Part shown: one piece after another, positions 50,893 through 59,796 of the stretch
How positions within the stretch are numbered: the first letter of the stretch is position 1
Layout of the letters: each line of letters starts with the position of its first letter
Assembly (NCBI GenBank): GCA_031180825.1
Contig: JAPSLM010000012.1
Location: 45,309 to 109,308, forward strand
From: Paenibacillus sp.
Lineage (GTDB): Bacteria; Bacillota; Bacilli; Paenibacillales; NBRC-103111
DNA: 64,000 bases
Reading direction: 5' to 3'
Position numbers and translations under genes: made by a program
The notes under the pieces: model-generated
The model's input: only the letters and a program-made list of their open reading frames with translations
Database searches by the model: none
What the model was told of the DNA's origin: nothing

Positions 50893-50912
50893 TCCTTAAA
50901 GGGGGATTTCAC

Positions 50913-52208
50913 ATGGAAGTCATTTTTTGGATTGCGACCAACGTCTTCGGTACGCCTGCCATTTTGCTCGGGTTCATCGTACTGGTCGGTCTCCTGCTTC
51001 AGAAAAAGACAACAAGCCAGGTGGTCAGCGGGACGTTCAAGGCCGTCATCGGCTTCCTGATCATCGGAGCGGGAGCGGGAGTCATCGTCAACGCGCTCAA
51101 CGTGTTCGAGCCGATGTGGAAGGAAGTGTTCGGGCTGCAAGCCGAATCGCTCGGCCAATTTATGGGGCAGCAGACGTTCAACTCCAAATTCGGGAGCGCC
51201 GTCACGCTGGCGATGTTCATCGGCTTTTTAATCAACGTCCTGCTCGCGCGCTTCACCAAGTTTAAGTTCATTTACTTGACCGGTCATATGATGTTCTGGA
51301 CATCGAGCGTATTTGCAGGCATCGTGGTCCATTCGGCGGGCAACGTGTCTTTCGGCAAGCTGGTCTTATTCCTGTCGGTTATTCTCGGCCTGTATTGGAC
51401 GCTGCAGCCTGCGCTCACCCAGCCGTTTGTACGCAAAATTACGGGCAATGACAACATCGCCCTCGGTCATACGTCGGCGTCGGTTGCGCTGCTTGGCGCG
51501 CTGCTCGGCAAATGGTTCGGGAACAAAGAGAATGACGCGGAAAAAATCAAAGTGCCGAAAGGCTTCGAGTTTCTGCGCGACTCCAACGTCATTACGGCGC
51601 TCAGCATGGGGCTGCTGTTCCTGGTCGGCGCGATCGTCGTCGTCCTGAAAGACACGCCGGGCGCGAAAGAGCTGGTCGCCAAAGCGGGCGAGCAGAACTT
51701 CATCATCTACGCGCTGCTTCAATCGCTCACGTTTGCCGGCGGGATTGCCATCGTTCTCATGGGCGTGCGGATGTTCATCGGCGAGCTGGTCCCGGCGTTC
51801 AACGGGATTGCAACGAAGCTCGTCCCCGGCGCGAAGCCCGCGCTCGACTGCCCGGTCACGTTCCCTTATGCGCCGAATGCCGTCATCCTCGGATTTATGG
51901 GGGCCTTTGTCGGCGCTTTGATCTGGCTCGTCGTTCTCGGCAACACGGTCGCTTACATCTTCGTGCCGACGATGATCGTGCTGTTCTTCCACGGCGCGAC
52001 GGCGGGCGTCTTCGGCAACGCGACCGGGGGAGCGCGCGGTGCGGTGCTCGGCGGTTTTGCCACCGCAACCGTCGTCGCCTGGGGCCAGTTCGCGATGGTG
52101 AAATTTTTCATCGCTTCGACGATTCCGGATACGGCCATGTGGGCGGCGGACTCCGACATGTTCATTATCGGGCCGATCATCAGCCTGCTTGCGAAGCTGC
52201 TACTTTAA
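50913..52208 (+). CDS. PTS EIIC component, UlaA-like
   Basis: The 431-residue membrane protein has about 11 hydrophobic segments and the UlaA-like features FNSKFGSAVTLAMFIGFLINVLLAR and LDCPVTFPYAPNAVILGFMGAFVG. The gene neighbours (a phosphotriesterase, a creatininase and an SIS protein) differ from the classical ascorbate pathway, so the sugar imported may be something else. AAAGGGGGAT precedes the ATG at 50913. Confidence 0.9.
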   Translation: MEVIFWIATNVFGTPAILLGFIVLVGLLLQKKTTSQVVSGTFKAVIGFLIIGAGAGVIVNALNVFEPMWKEVFGLQAESLGQFMGQQTFNSKFGSAVTLAMFIGFLINVLLARFTKFKFIYLTGHMMFWTSSVFAGIVVHSAGNVSFGKLVLFLSVILGLYWTLQPALTQPFVRKITGNDNIALGHTSASVALLGALLGKWFGNKENDAEKIKVPKGFEFLRDSNVITALSMGLLFLVGAIVVVLKDTPGAKELVAKAGEQNFIIYALLQSLTFAGGIAIVLMGVRMFIGELVPAFNGIATKLVPGAKPALDCPVTFPYAPNAVILGFMGAFVGALIWLVVLGNTVAYIFVPTMIVLFFHGATAGVFGNATGGARGAVLGGFATATVVAWGQFAMVKFFIASTIPDTAMWAADSDMFIIGPIISLLAKLLL

Positions 52209-52272
52209 CCAAAATCGCCATTCGGCCCCGGCCGGTTCGCCGGCTGCGGTACGATAAGGAGGTCACAGAGAG

Positions 52273-53265
52273 ATGAGTTTCGTTCGGACTTTGCGTGGAG
52301 ATATCCTTAAGGAACAGCTCGGGTTTACGTATTCCCACGAGCATATCGTTTGCCGTCCGGCTTTCTGGGCGGAGCGGGGAGAAAACGACCTGCTGCTGGA
52401 TGACAAGGAAAAATCGAAGCTGGACGTGCTGGACTTCAAGCGCCACGGCGGGCAAACGATCGTCGATGCCACGGCCGTCGATTACGGACGCGACGTCGAT
52501 GCGGTGTACAGTATCATGGAAGAAACCGGCGTTCAAATCGTCGGCACGGCCGGCTTCAACAAAAGCTTTCTGTGGAACGCCAAAGTAAAGGAAGAGCTAA
52601 AGCCGATTATCGGCAATTACAATACGTACTACGAGTGGATCGATGCCAAAAGCATCAACGAGCTGGCGGATTTCGTCATCCGCGAAGTCGAGGAAGGGCT
52701 GGAAGGGACGCCGTTCAAGGGAGGCCAAGTGAAATTCGGCACAGGCTACAACCGGATTACGCCGCTGGAGGAGAAGACGCTGCGGGCCGTCGCCCGGGCC
52801 CATCATGAGACGAAGGCGCCGGTCCACTCCCATACGGAGGTTGGCACGATGGGCTTGGAGCAGATCGAGCTGCTGCGGAGCGAGAACGTGAATCTGGCTT
52901 ACGTCAGCTTCGGCCACATGGACCGGAATCCCGATCCGTATTACCACGAGCAAATGGCGAAAACCGGCGCCTATCTGTGCTTCGACGGCATCGCCAAAAT
53001 CAAATACGCGCCGGAGAGCACCCGGATTCATCTCCTGCTGGAGCTGGTGCGCAAAGGGTACGAGAACCAGATTCTGATCAGCGGCGATACGGCCCGGAAA
53101 TCGTACTACAAGCACTACGATTACGGTCTCGGCTTGGAATATATCATTGCCAAGTGGGTGCCGCGCTTTATCGACGAGGCGAACAAGGCCGGGTTCGACG
53201 GCGACAAGCTCGTGGAAAAGTTTTTCGTAACGAATCCGGCGAACTGCTTCGCCTTTAAGCGGTAA
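52273..53265 (+). CDS. Phosphotriesterase-family (PHP) hydrolase
   Basis: The 330-residue TIM-barrel amidohydrolase-superfamily enzyme has the N-terminal metal motif YSHEHI (H22, H24), a barrel His in PVHSHTEVGTMG and YVSFGHMDRNPD, and the last-strand Asp in LISGDTARKSYY. Bacterial PHP-family proteins often hydrolyse lactones or sugar-phosphate derivatives rather than organophosphates. Its position after the EIIC gene suggests it acts on the imported phosphorylated sugar, for example by opening a lactone. Confidence 0.87.
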   Translation: MSFVRTLRGDILKEQLGFTYSHEHIVCRPAFWAERGENDLLLDDKEKSKLDVLDFKRHGGQTIVDATAVDYGRDVDAVYSIMEETGVQIVGTAGFNKSFLWNAKVKEELKPIIGNYNTYYEWIDAKSINELADFVIREVEEGLEGTPFKGGQVKFGTGYNRITPLEEKTLRAVARAHHETKAPVHSHTEVGTMGLEQIELLRSENVNLAYVSFGHMDRNPDPYYHEQMAKTGAYLCFDGIAKIKYAPESTRIHLLLELVRKGYENQILISGDTARKSYYKHYDYGLGLEYIIAKWVPRFIDEANKAGFDGDKLVEKFFVTNPANCFAFKR

Positions 53266-53277
53266 GGAGGAGCGGCC

Positions 53278-54018
53278 GTGCAGCTGCAATACGAAAATTC
53301 GTTTGACATCAAGGAGAAAATCGTCCGGGCGCAGGCTGCGATTCTGCCGATCGGCGCCGTGGAAGCGCACGGGCCCCATCTCCCGCTAGGGACGGACAAT
53401 CTGCTGGCGGAGCGGCTGGCCGCCAAGCTGGCCGAACGGACCGGCAGCTTCGTTCTGCCGACGATGCCCTACGGCCAGGTGTGGAGCCTGCGGAATTTTC
53501 CGGGCAGCATCAACGTGTCCAACGAGGCGCTGATCGCCTTGCTGAGCGATATCGGCGAAAGCTTGTTCCGGCAAGGCTTCCGTATCTTCGTGATGCTGAA
53601 TGGCCATCTCGGCAACGCCACGGCCTTGAAGGACGCGGCCCGCAAGCTGGCGGAACGGGTGCCCGAGCTGGCGGTCTATTATTTCTTTTATCCCGGTGTC
53701 AAAGAAATAACGGCACAGGTCCGCGAGTCTTCCAGCAGCCATGCTTCGTATTTTCACGCTTGCGAGATTGAAACCTCGTATATGCTGTATCTGGCCGGAG
53801 AGCATGTCGACATGAGCCGGGCGATCTGTGACATTCCCGATATCGGCGTGGAGGCCGACTGCACGCCTACGCCGTGGGAAACGTTCACCTCGACCGCCGT
53901 GCTCGGCGACGCCACGCTGGCCACTTCGGAGAAAGGGCGGGCCATTCTGGAGACGAGCCTCGACGTTATGACCCGAATCGTGAACGATGCCAAGAAGCGG
54001 CATCAACCCACACCATGA
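53278..54018 (+). CDS. Creatininase family amidohydrolase
   Basis: The start is a GTG at 53278 after GGAGGAGCG. The 246-residue protein shows metal-binding AVEAHGPHLPLGTDN (Glu, His, Asp), NGHLGNATA and HACEIETS (Glu), all typical of the creatininase fold. Many members open cyclic amides or remove amide groups from small ligands. It starts 12 bases after the phosphotriesterase gene, so both probably work on one pathway. Confidence 0.86.
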   Translation: MQLQYENSFDIKEKIVRAQAAILPIGAVEAHGPHLPLGTDNLLAERLAAKLAERTGSFVLPTMPYGQVWSLRNFPGSINVSNEALIALLSDIGESLFRQGFRIFVMLNGHLGNATALKDAARKLAERVPELAVYYFFYPGVKEITAQVRESSSSHASYFHACEIETSYMLYLAGEHVDMSRAICDIPDIGVEADCTPTPWETFTSTAVLGDATLATSEKGRAILETSLDVMTRIVNDAKKRHQPTP

Positions 54019-54040
54019 AGAAAAGCAGGTGAAGACAGCC

Positions 54041-54775
54041 ATGATCCAAACGTATTTCAATCATATCCGGCGCATGCTGAATCAAGTGGAAACGACCGAA
54101 ACGGCCGCGATGCGGCAGGCTGCGGAGCGGACGGCCGACTGTATCATTGGCGGAGGCGTCGTTCATCTGTTCGGATGCGGCCACTCGCATATTTTGACGG
54201 AGGAAGTGTTTTACCGCGCAGGCGGTCTGGTCCCGATCCGGCCGATCTTCGTGGAGCCGCTCATGCTGCACGAAGGGGCGGTTCGCTCCTCGGAGCTGGA
54301 AAGACAGAACGGACTGGCAAGCACGTTTATGGAGGAGCAGGATATTCGTCCCGGCGAGGTCGCGTTCGTGCTGTCCACCTCCGGGCGCAACCCGGTTCCG
54401 GTCGACGTCGTGCTGGCGGCGAAGGAAAAAGGCGCCTTCACGATCGGCATCACCTCGCTGGAATATTCGCAAAGCCAGCCTTCGCGGCATACGAGCGGCA
54501 AGCATCTGTACGATGCCGCGGATTTGGTCATTAACAATTACGCGGTTATCGGCGACGCGGTACTGAAGCATCCCGACGTGCCGATTCCGTTCACCCCGAC
54601 GTCGACGGTCATCGGAGCGGCGCTGCTGAATGCCGTGCTGGCTTCGGCCATCGAACGGATGGCGGAGCGCGGGTTCCAGCCGCCGGTCTTCCTGAGCGGC
54701 AACATCGACGGGGCCGACCGCCACAATGCCGCGCTGATCGAACGGTACAAAGAGCGCATTCCGCTATTGAAATAA
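54041..54775 (+). CDS. SIS-domain sugar-phosphate protein (UPF0309-like)
   Basis: The start ATG at 54041 has AGGTGAAG 9 bases upstream; an in-frame GTG at 54029 is an alternative. The 244-residue SIS protein has VHLFGCGHSHILTEEVFYRAGGL near 42-64 and VLSTSGRNPVPVDVVLAAKEKG near 112-133. UPF0309-type SIS proteins bind or isomerise sugar phosphates and often sit in catabolic operons. Here it follows the creatininase gene, and the two overlap slightly in reading frame space, so they are co-translated. Confidence 0.85.
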   Translation: MIQTYFNHIRRMLNQVETTETAAMRQAAERTADCIIGGGVVHLFGCGHSHILTEEVFYRAGGLVPIRPIFVEPLMLHEGAVRSSELERQNGLASTFMEEQDIRPGEVAFVLSTSGRNPVPVDVVLAAKEKGAFTIGITSLEYSQSQPSRHTSGKHLYDAADLVINNYAVIGDAVLKHPDVPIPFTPTSTVIGAALLNAVLASAIERMAERGFQPPVFLSGNIDGADRHNAALIERYKERIPLLK

Positions 54776-54824
54776 TGGATGTCTTTTAAAATATATGAAG
54801 CCTATGGGTTAGGAGGTATGCCGC

Positions 54825-55094
54825 ATGGTGACGAAAGAGATAATCATACAAAACGAGCAAGGCTTTCATGTCCGGCCGGCCCAGCTGTTTGTAGATAAGG
54901 CCAACGAGTTTCATTCGGACCTCAAGGTACGCAGCGAGAGCGGCGAAGAAGCCGACGGAAAGAGCATGCTGGACCTGATGACCCTTGGACTGGAAAAAGG
55001 CGCCCGCATCGTTTTGGAAGCAAGCGGCCCGGACGAGCAGGAATGCCTGCAGGCGTTGGCCGAGCTGATCGAAAGCAAGTTCGGTGAATCGTGA
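54825..55094 (+). CDS. HPr-like phosphocarrier dedicated to this PTS operon
   Basis: The 89-residue protein is HPr-like, with the phosphorylated His15 in GFHVRPAQLFV and the regulatory-Ser position at Ser47 (GKSMLDLMTLG), corresponding to Ser46 of HPr. Because it has both, it could accept phosphate from Enzyme I and be a target of HPr kinase. TTAGGAGGT precedes the start. It overlaps the Enzyme I gene by four bases. Confidence 0.9.
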   Translation: MVTKEIIIQNEQGFHVRPAQLFVDKANEFHSDLKVRSESGEEADGKSMLDLMTLGLEKGARIVLEASGPDEQECLQALAELIESKFGES

Positions 55095-56848
55095 TGAGGG
55101 AGCAGCGGATTTCAGGTATCGGCGTGTCGGAAGGCGTACGGATCGGAAGCGCGCTGCGGTATTCGCCGGTCCCGGCGGCAGGCATGGAGCCGGAGCGCGA
55201 GAGCATCGGCCCGGATGAGGTGACGGCGGAAACGGCAAGGCTGCGTCAGGCGAAGGAGGCCTGCGCGGCGGAGCTTCAAGCCATGGTGGAGCGGGCAAAG
55301 CGGACGCTCGGCGAAGATAAGGCCGGGATTATTGCGGGCCAGCTGCGGTTTCTCGACGATCCCAAGTTTTATCCGGCGATGGAACGGAAAATCGCCGAGT
55401 TGCATGTATCGGCGGACAAAGTGGTCCGGGAGGTGACCGAATTTTACGCGGCGCGGCTGGAAAGCATGGCCAACGAATACATGCGGGAGCGCGCGGCGGA
55501 TATCCGGGATATCGGAGGCCGTCTGCTGTCCAGCCTGCGCGGAGGGACTGCGGCCAGGCTCTCGGAGCTCAGCGAGCCCGTGATTCTGGTCGCCGACGAT
55601 CTGGCGCCGTCCGATACGGTGCAGCTCGATCCGCGCGTCGTGCTGGCTTTCGTCACGCGGGTCGGCGGGAAGACGTCGCATACGGCGATTTTGGCCCGGT
55701 CGCTAGGTATTCCTGCGGTCGTCGGTGCAGGCGATGCGCTGGATGCCATCCGGGACGGCGAGACGCTGGTCGTCGACGGGGGCGCAGGTCTGTGCGTCCG
55801 CAACCCGGAGGACGCTTATCTCCGGCAGGCTGCGGAGCTTCAGGAGCGGGAGCGCGCGCTTCGGGACGAGCTTGAGGCGTTCCGCTCCCGCCCGGCGGTG
55901 ACGGCGGACGGCCTGCGGGTGGAGCTGGCCGCCAATATCGGCACCGTTCCGGAGGCCGAAGCAGCCGCTGAAGCCGGAGCGGACGGCATCGGGCTGTACC
56001 GGACGGAATTCCTGTTCATGGGCGCGTCACGGCTGCCGGACGAAGAAGAGCAGTATGCCGCGTACAGGCGTGCCGCGGAAGCGATGGCAGGCCGTCCGGT
56101 CATCATCCGTACGCTTGACATCGGCGGAGACAAGGAGCTTCCGGCGCTGGAGCTGCCCAAAGAGGCGAATCCGTTTCTCGGCTATCGCGCCATCCGGATC
56201 GGCCTCGATCGTCCCGAGCTGCTGAGAACGCAGCTTAGAGCGATCCTGCGGGCTAGCGCGCACGGCAACGTGAAGATTATGTTTCCGATGATCTCCAGTA
56301 TGGACGAATGGAGAAAGGCGAAAGGGGCAGCGCTCGAAGCGATGGAGGAACTGCGCCGCGAGGGCGTCGATTTCGACCGGAAGGTCGAGCTGGGCATCAT
56401 GGTTGAGGTTCCGTCCACGGCGGTGATGGCCGACAGCTTTGCGCGCGAAGTCGATTTCTTCAGCATCGGGACGAACGATCTCGTGCAGTACACGCTGGCC
56501 GTCGACCGGATGAACGAGAAGGTCGCGGAGCTGTACGATTATTTCCACCCGGCGGTGCTGGAGCTGATTCGCCGGGTGATCGAAGCCGCCCATCGGCACG
56601 GCAAGTGGGCGGGGATGTGCGGCGGCATGGCCGGCGATCCGCTGGCGGCGCCGCTCCTGCTCGGGCTCGGGCTCGACGAGTGGAGCATGGAAGCGGGAAC
56701 GCTGCCGAAGGTGAAGCGCGCACTCGCTCAGCTGAACGCCGAGACGTGCCGGGAGCGGGCGCAGCAATGGCTGCAGCTTGCGACCGCAGCCGAAGTGCGC
56801 GGCGAGGTCGAGCGTTTCCGGGCACAGCTCTCGTCAAACGGGGCTTAG
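55091..56848 (+). CDS. PTS Enzyme I (phosphoenolpyruvate-protein phosphotransferase)
   Basis: The 585-residue Enzyme I has the HPr-binding and phospho-His domain (GGKTSHTAILARSLGIPAVVG with His197). The C-terminal PEP-binding barrel shows GADGIGLYRTEFLFM, PVIIRTLDIGGDKELP, VKIMFPMISSMDEW and GIMVEVPSTAVMADSFA, with the catalytic Cys in AGMCGGMAGDPLAAPLLLG. Its length is normal for EI, with no N-terminal extra domain. A second full EI/HPr pair next to a PTS is unusual, since most genomes have one central pair. Confidence 0.93.
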   Translation: MMREQRISGIGVSEGVRIGSALRYSPVPAAGMEPERESIGPDEVTAETARLRQAKEACAAELQAMVERAKRTLGEDKAGIIAGQLRFLDDPKFYPAMERKIAELHVSADKVVREVTEFYAARLESMANEYMRERAADIRDIGGRLLSSLRGGTAARLSELSEPVILVADDLAPSDTVQLDPRVVLAFVTRVGGKTSHTAILARSLGIPAVVGAGDALDAIRDGETLVVDGGAGLCVRNPEDAYLRQAAELQERERALRDELEAFRSRPAVTADGLRVELAANIGTVPEAEAAAEAGADGIGLYRTEFLFMGASRLPDEEEQYAAYRRAAEAMAGRPVIIRTLDIGGDKELPALELPKEANPFLGYRAIRIGLDRPELLRTQLRAILRASAHGNVKIMFPMISSMDEWRKAKGAALEAMEELRREGVDFDRKVELGIMVEVPSTAVMADSFAREVDFFSIGTNDLVQYTLAVDRMNEKVAELYDYFHPAVLELIRRVIEAAHRHGKWAGMCGGMAGDPLAAPLLLGLGLDEWSMEAGTLPKVKRALAQLNAETCRERAQQWLQLATAAEVRGEVERFRAQLSSNGA

Positions 56849-56864
56849 TCCCATTCACATGTTT

Positions 56865-56910
56865 AAAAAACGATTGGACAAGATTTTCTCTTGCTCAATC
56901 GTTTTTGTTT
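56865..56910 (+). terminator. Terminator of the PTS operon
   Basis: AAAACGATTG (56867-56876) pairs with CAATCGTTTT (56896-56905), with GACAAG/CTTGCT-type pairing inside and TTTTTGTTTTTTTCC after. It ends the unit that runs from 48 kb. Confidence 0.82.
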
Positions 56911-57160
56911 TTTTCCTTAAAAAGGAACCTCTGTTTGCTTCGCGAAATGTTAAGCGAGAAGCCGAATTAAATCCGGATTCCTACATCACTCATGTGTCCG
57001 GCCACCCGGGCAAGATGCACTCTTTTGCGAAACTCGTGTAACTTCTGTCGTGCAACATTTTCATCGGACGCCGCGTTTAGGAGACAGAGAACGACAAAAC
57101 GGAGCGCCGGCTCCGCAGGTTGTTTCTTACATAAGGTTATTACAGGAGGTATATGACATC
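56911..57160. other. Non-coding gap before the stalk-domain gene
   Basis: I see no gene here. ACAGGAGGT just before 57161 is the ribosome site of the next gene. No further hairpin or repeat stands out. Confidence 0.4.
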
Positions 57161-58225
57161 ATGAAACCATTCCAAGTGCTAGGGGCTGTTTTGGCCGGCA
57201 CGCTGCTTGCAGCCCAATTCGCGTCCGCTGCTCCAAACGAGCCTGCGACGGCGGTAAAACCGCTGACGATTTCCGCTCCTCTTCCGCAGGATTCCTACGG
57301 CGGCCTAAAATTTGTTCTCGTGATCGACGGAAAAGGATTCTCCCCCGAAGAAAACCCGATATACACAGGCGCCAAAAATGAAATCATGATCCCGATCCGG
57401 GCCGCCGCCGAAGCGCTTGGCTATCAGCTGACCTGGAAGCCGGATACGCAATCGCTTGAGCTGGTACAAGGCAACCAATGGCTGACCCTTCAAATCGGAC
57501 AAAACCAATACGGCTTGGCCAAAATGCTCGTTCCGCTTGAGGTGGCGCCGGAGTTAACGAATGAGAAAACATATGTTCCGCTGTCCTATTTCGACAAGGT
57601 AATGAGACTTCAAACGAAGGTCGATGCCACCGGGACGATTCATATCGATTCCAAGAAGCAGGCAGGCGAAGAACAGGCTTCGGGCACGACCAAGCAAGGA
57701 ACGGTCACAAGCATCGCCTATCGCGATAAAGGCGGGGAGATCGGCCTTAACGGCCTGGTGCACGGCGTCCGGCTGAACATTTCCGACGAAACGGAAATCG
57801 TAACCGACACGAACCGGAAGCTGACGCTTGCCGATTTGCAGCTTGGCATGTCCATCGAAGCAGAGCACGGTCTGGCTATGGCCATGAGTATGCCGCCGAT
57901 GACCAGTGCGAAAAAAATTATCGTCAAACAGAACTCTGCGGCTCAGCAAACTTTGGGTACGGCAGGCGAGATCGAAGCGATTGCTTCTTCGACAGAGGGG
58001 ACAACGCGTCTTACGATCAAGGGACTCAAGCTTAGCGACGGATCCCATGATACGGTAGTTCTGAATGTGGCCGGGGATACGCCTGTGCTCGGAACGAAGG
58101 ACAATCAGCCGGTTGCCGCAGATCGGCTTAAAAAAGGCGATAAAGTGTATGCCTTCTACGGTCCGATCTTGACCAAAAGCTTACCGCCAATCGGCCAAGC
58201 CGTCAAAATCGTCGTGGAAAACTAA
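57161..58225 (+). CDS. Secreted protein with copper-amine-oxidase N-terminal (stalk) domain
   Basis: The ATG at 57161 follows GGAGGT. The 354-residue protein begins with a signal peptide (FQVLGAVLAGTLLAAQFASA) and a stalk domain (about 60-150: NEIMIPIRAAAEALGYQLTWKPDTQSLEL, KTYVPLSYFDKVMRL). The C-terminal 200 residues contain beta-strand-rich repeats (about 170-350, LNGLVHGVRLNISDETEIVTD and LRLTIKGLKLSDG-like segments). It probably sits on the cell surface or in the wall; the partner is unknown. Confidence 0.8.
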   Translation: MKPFQVLGAVLAGTLLAAQFASAAPNEPATAVKPLTISAPLPQDSYGGLKFVLVIDGKGFSPEENPIYTGAKNEIMIPIRAAAEALGYQLTWKPDTQSLELVQGNQWLTLQIGQNQYGLAKMLVPLEVAPELTNEKTYVPLSYFDKVMRLQTKVDATGTIHIDSKKQAGEEQASGTTKQGTVTSIAYRDKGGEIGLNGLVHGVRLNISDETEIVTDTNRKLTLADLQLGMSIEAEHGLAMAMSMPPMTSAKKIIVKQNSAAQQTLGTAGEIEAIASSTEGTTRLTIKGLKLSDGSHDTVVLNVAGDTPVLGTKDNQPVAADRLKKGDKVYAFYGPILTKSLPPIGQAVKIVVEN

Positions 58226-58247
58226 GTAGCGGCTAATCTGCTCCGGC

Positions 58248-58274
58248 AGGCCCCCTCTCGGGGCCTATTTTATT
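58248..58274 (+). terminator. Terminator after the stalk-domain gene
   Basis: AGGCCCC (58248-58254) pairs with GGGGCCT (58260-58266), followed by ATTTTATTTA. A second GC-poor hairpin (GAAGCCG ... CGGCTTC, 58311-58343) lies before the MFS stop but has no T-run. Confidence 0.72.
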
Positions 58275-58350
58275 TACCATCAGCCAAGGGCGTTTAGCGA
58301 GGAATGCAGAGAAGCCGCTTCTCCGCTCGAGAGAAACGGCTTCCCGTCAT

Positions 58351-59520
58351 TTAAAGCTTTTTGCTCACAAGGACCATACTTATCGCCAACACGAGAAAAT
58401 ACATCGGCATGATTACTAATGAGCCGTTGTGAAGAAAGCTCATCCCGCCGGTAATGAGACTGATTACGACGTAATAACCTAGCCCAAAAATGGCGCCAGC
58501 GGTACCGAGTACATCGCCATAATGGGCAAGCGCCAAGCTCAGGCAGTTCGGTATAGCCACACCGATTCCCAGCAGGAGAATAAAGATGGCAGCTGCCATA
58601 GATGCCAATCCCGCTGCGGAAGGGCTCGGGCCATAAAGCGCAAGAACAGCGAGACAAACGGCTCCCGCCATCGTGACAAGGGAACCGAGAAAAATAATTT
58701 TTTCAGCCGGGACCCGGGCCAGCAGTTTCTTTGACAGCATCGCACCGAAGATGGAAGATAACGCCACGCCTATTCCAAAAAAGCCAAACATGCCGGGACT
58801 CATCTGAAAAAACTCGATAAAAATGAACGGAGCCTCGGCATAGTAACTAAACAGTATGCCGTTTGCCGCTCCGATGAGAAAACCGAATGTCCGAACTCTT
58901 TTATCGCGAATCAAGCGCTTGGCTACCGAAAACGTATGAATGCTTGAGGTTGCGCACACTCTGGTCTCAGGTAAAGAAAGGAACGAATACATAAAAATGG
59001 CGGCGCCCATTACCACCAGCGTGAAGAATACGGCTCTGAAGCCGAACGCTTGATCAACCCAGCCTCCGATTAGCGGCCCGACGGCCGGCGTGAAGGCAAG
59101 AGCCGCAGAGATCTGGGCAAACACGGCATGACGCCTCGCTCCATCGATACTCTCGCGAAGCATGGTTTGAGTCACTACCGAGCCGGTGCTGGCCCCAAAA
59201 GCCTGAATAAACCGGCTGGCCAACAGCCATTCAGCCGAACCGGACAGGTAACATCCCAGGCTGCCTAAGACATAAACCAAAATTCCCCAAAGCATGGCGG
59301 GACGCCGACCGATGGAATCCGAAAGCCTGCCCCAGCAAAAAACGCCAACGGCAAAACCGAGGAAATAAATGCCGAGTGTCAACTGGATCGCATTGCCGGT
59401 TGTATGCAGGCGATTGGCAATGTCCGGTAGTGAAGGCGTATAGATCGTTTCGCTAATTTGCGGGAAGCCCACAAGGATGATAAACAGCAGCAATGATGGT
59501 GTTGAGATTTTTCTTTCCAC
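58351..59520 (-). CDS. MFS drug exporter, Bcr/CflA-like
   Basis: The GTG at 59520 is preferred (AGGGGGA lies 7 bases upstream); a TTG at 59526 is too close to it. The 389-residue transporter has 12 helices and the family motifs IYTPSLPDIANRL, WGRLSDSIGRRPAMLWG, RFIQAFGASTGSVVTQTMLRE and AFTPAVGPLIGGWV. It should export small drugs by proton antiport. No regulator is next to it. Confidence 0.88.
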   Translation of the reverse strand: MERKISTPSLLLFIILVGFPQISETIYTPSLPDIANRLHTTGNAIQLTLGIYFLGFAVGVFCWGRLSDSIGRRPAMLWGILVYVLGSLGCYLSGSAEWLLASRFIQAFGASTGSVVTQTMLRESIDGARRHAVFAQISAALAFTPAVGPLIGGWVDQAFGFRAVFFTLVVMGAAIFMYSFLSLPETRVCATSSIHTFSVAKRLIRDKRVRTFGFLIGAANGILFSYYAEAPFIFIEFFQMSPGMFGFFGIGVALSSIFGAMLSKKLLARVPAEKIIFLGSLVTMAGAVCLAVLALYGPSPSAAGLASMAAAIFILLLGIGVAIPNCLSLALAHYGDVLGTAGAIFGLGYYVVISLITGGMSFLHNGSLVIMPMYFLVLAISMVLVSKKL

Positions 59521-59796
59521 AGCCAATTCCCCCTATAATTCAAAAATCTCAATGAGCCGGGAAAGAAATTACGGGATAGGGGGTTTGCATTTCGTCAATC
59601 TGGTAAAGGATAGCATTATTTTTCACCTTTATTTCTTTATAGGGGGAGGTCTATAGTGCATTCTAGCAGGATTACGGAAATCTGTCGACAACTTGGAGGG
59701 ATTGCCCAAAAAAGTCGACCTTACGGCCGGCCAACATTTTCGTTCTTGACCCTAACGCTGCGTTATCCTTTATTCTAGGGATCAAGGCGGTGAAAT

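Noticed and set aside
50913..52208. Calling the PTS a proven ascorbate system
   Set aside because: EIIC is UlaA-like, but the following enzymes are not the ascorbate pathway, so the substrate was left open.
58311..58343. Hairpin GAAGCCG/CGGCTTC as terminator of the MFS gene
   Set aside because: No T-run on either strand; could be chance pairing.
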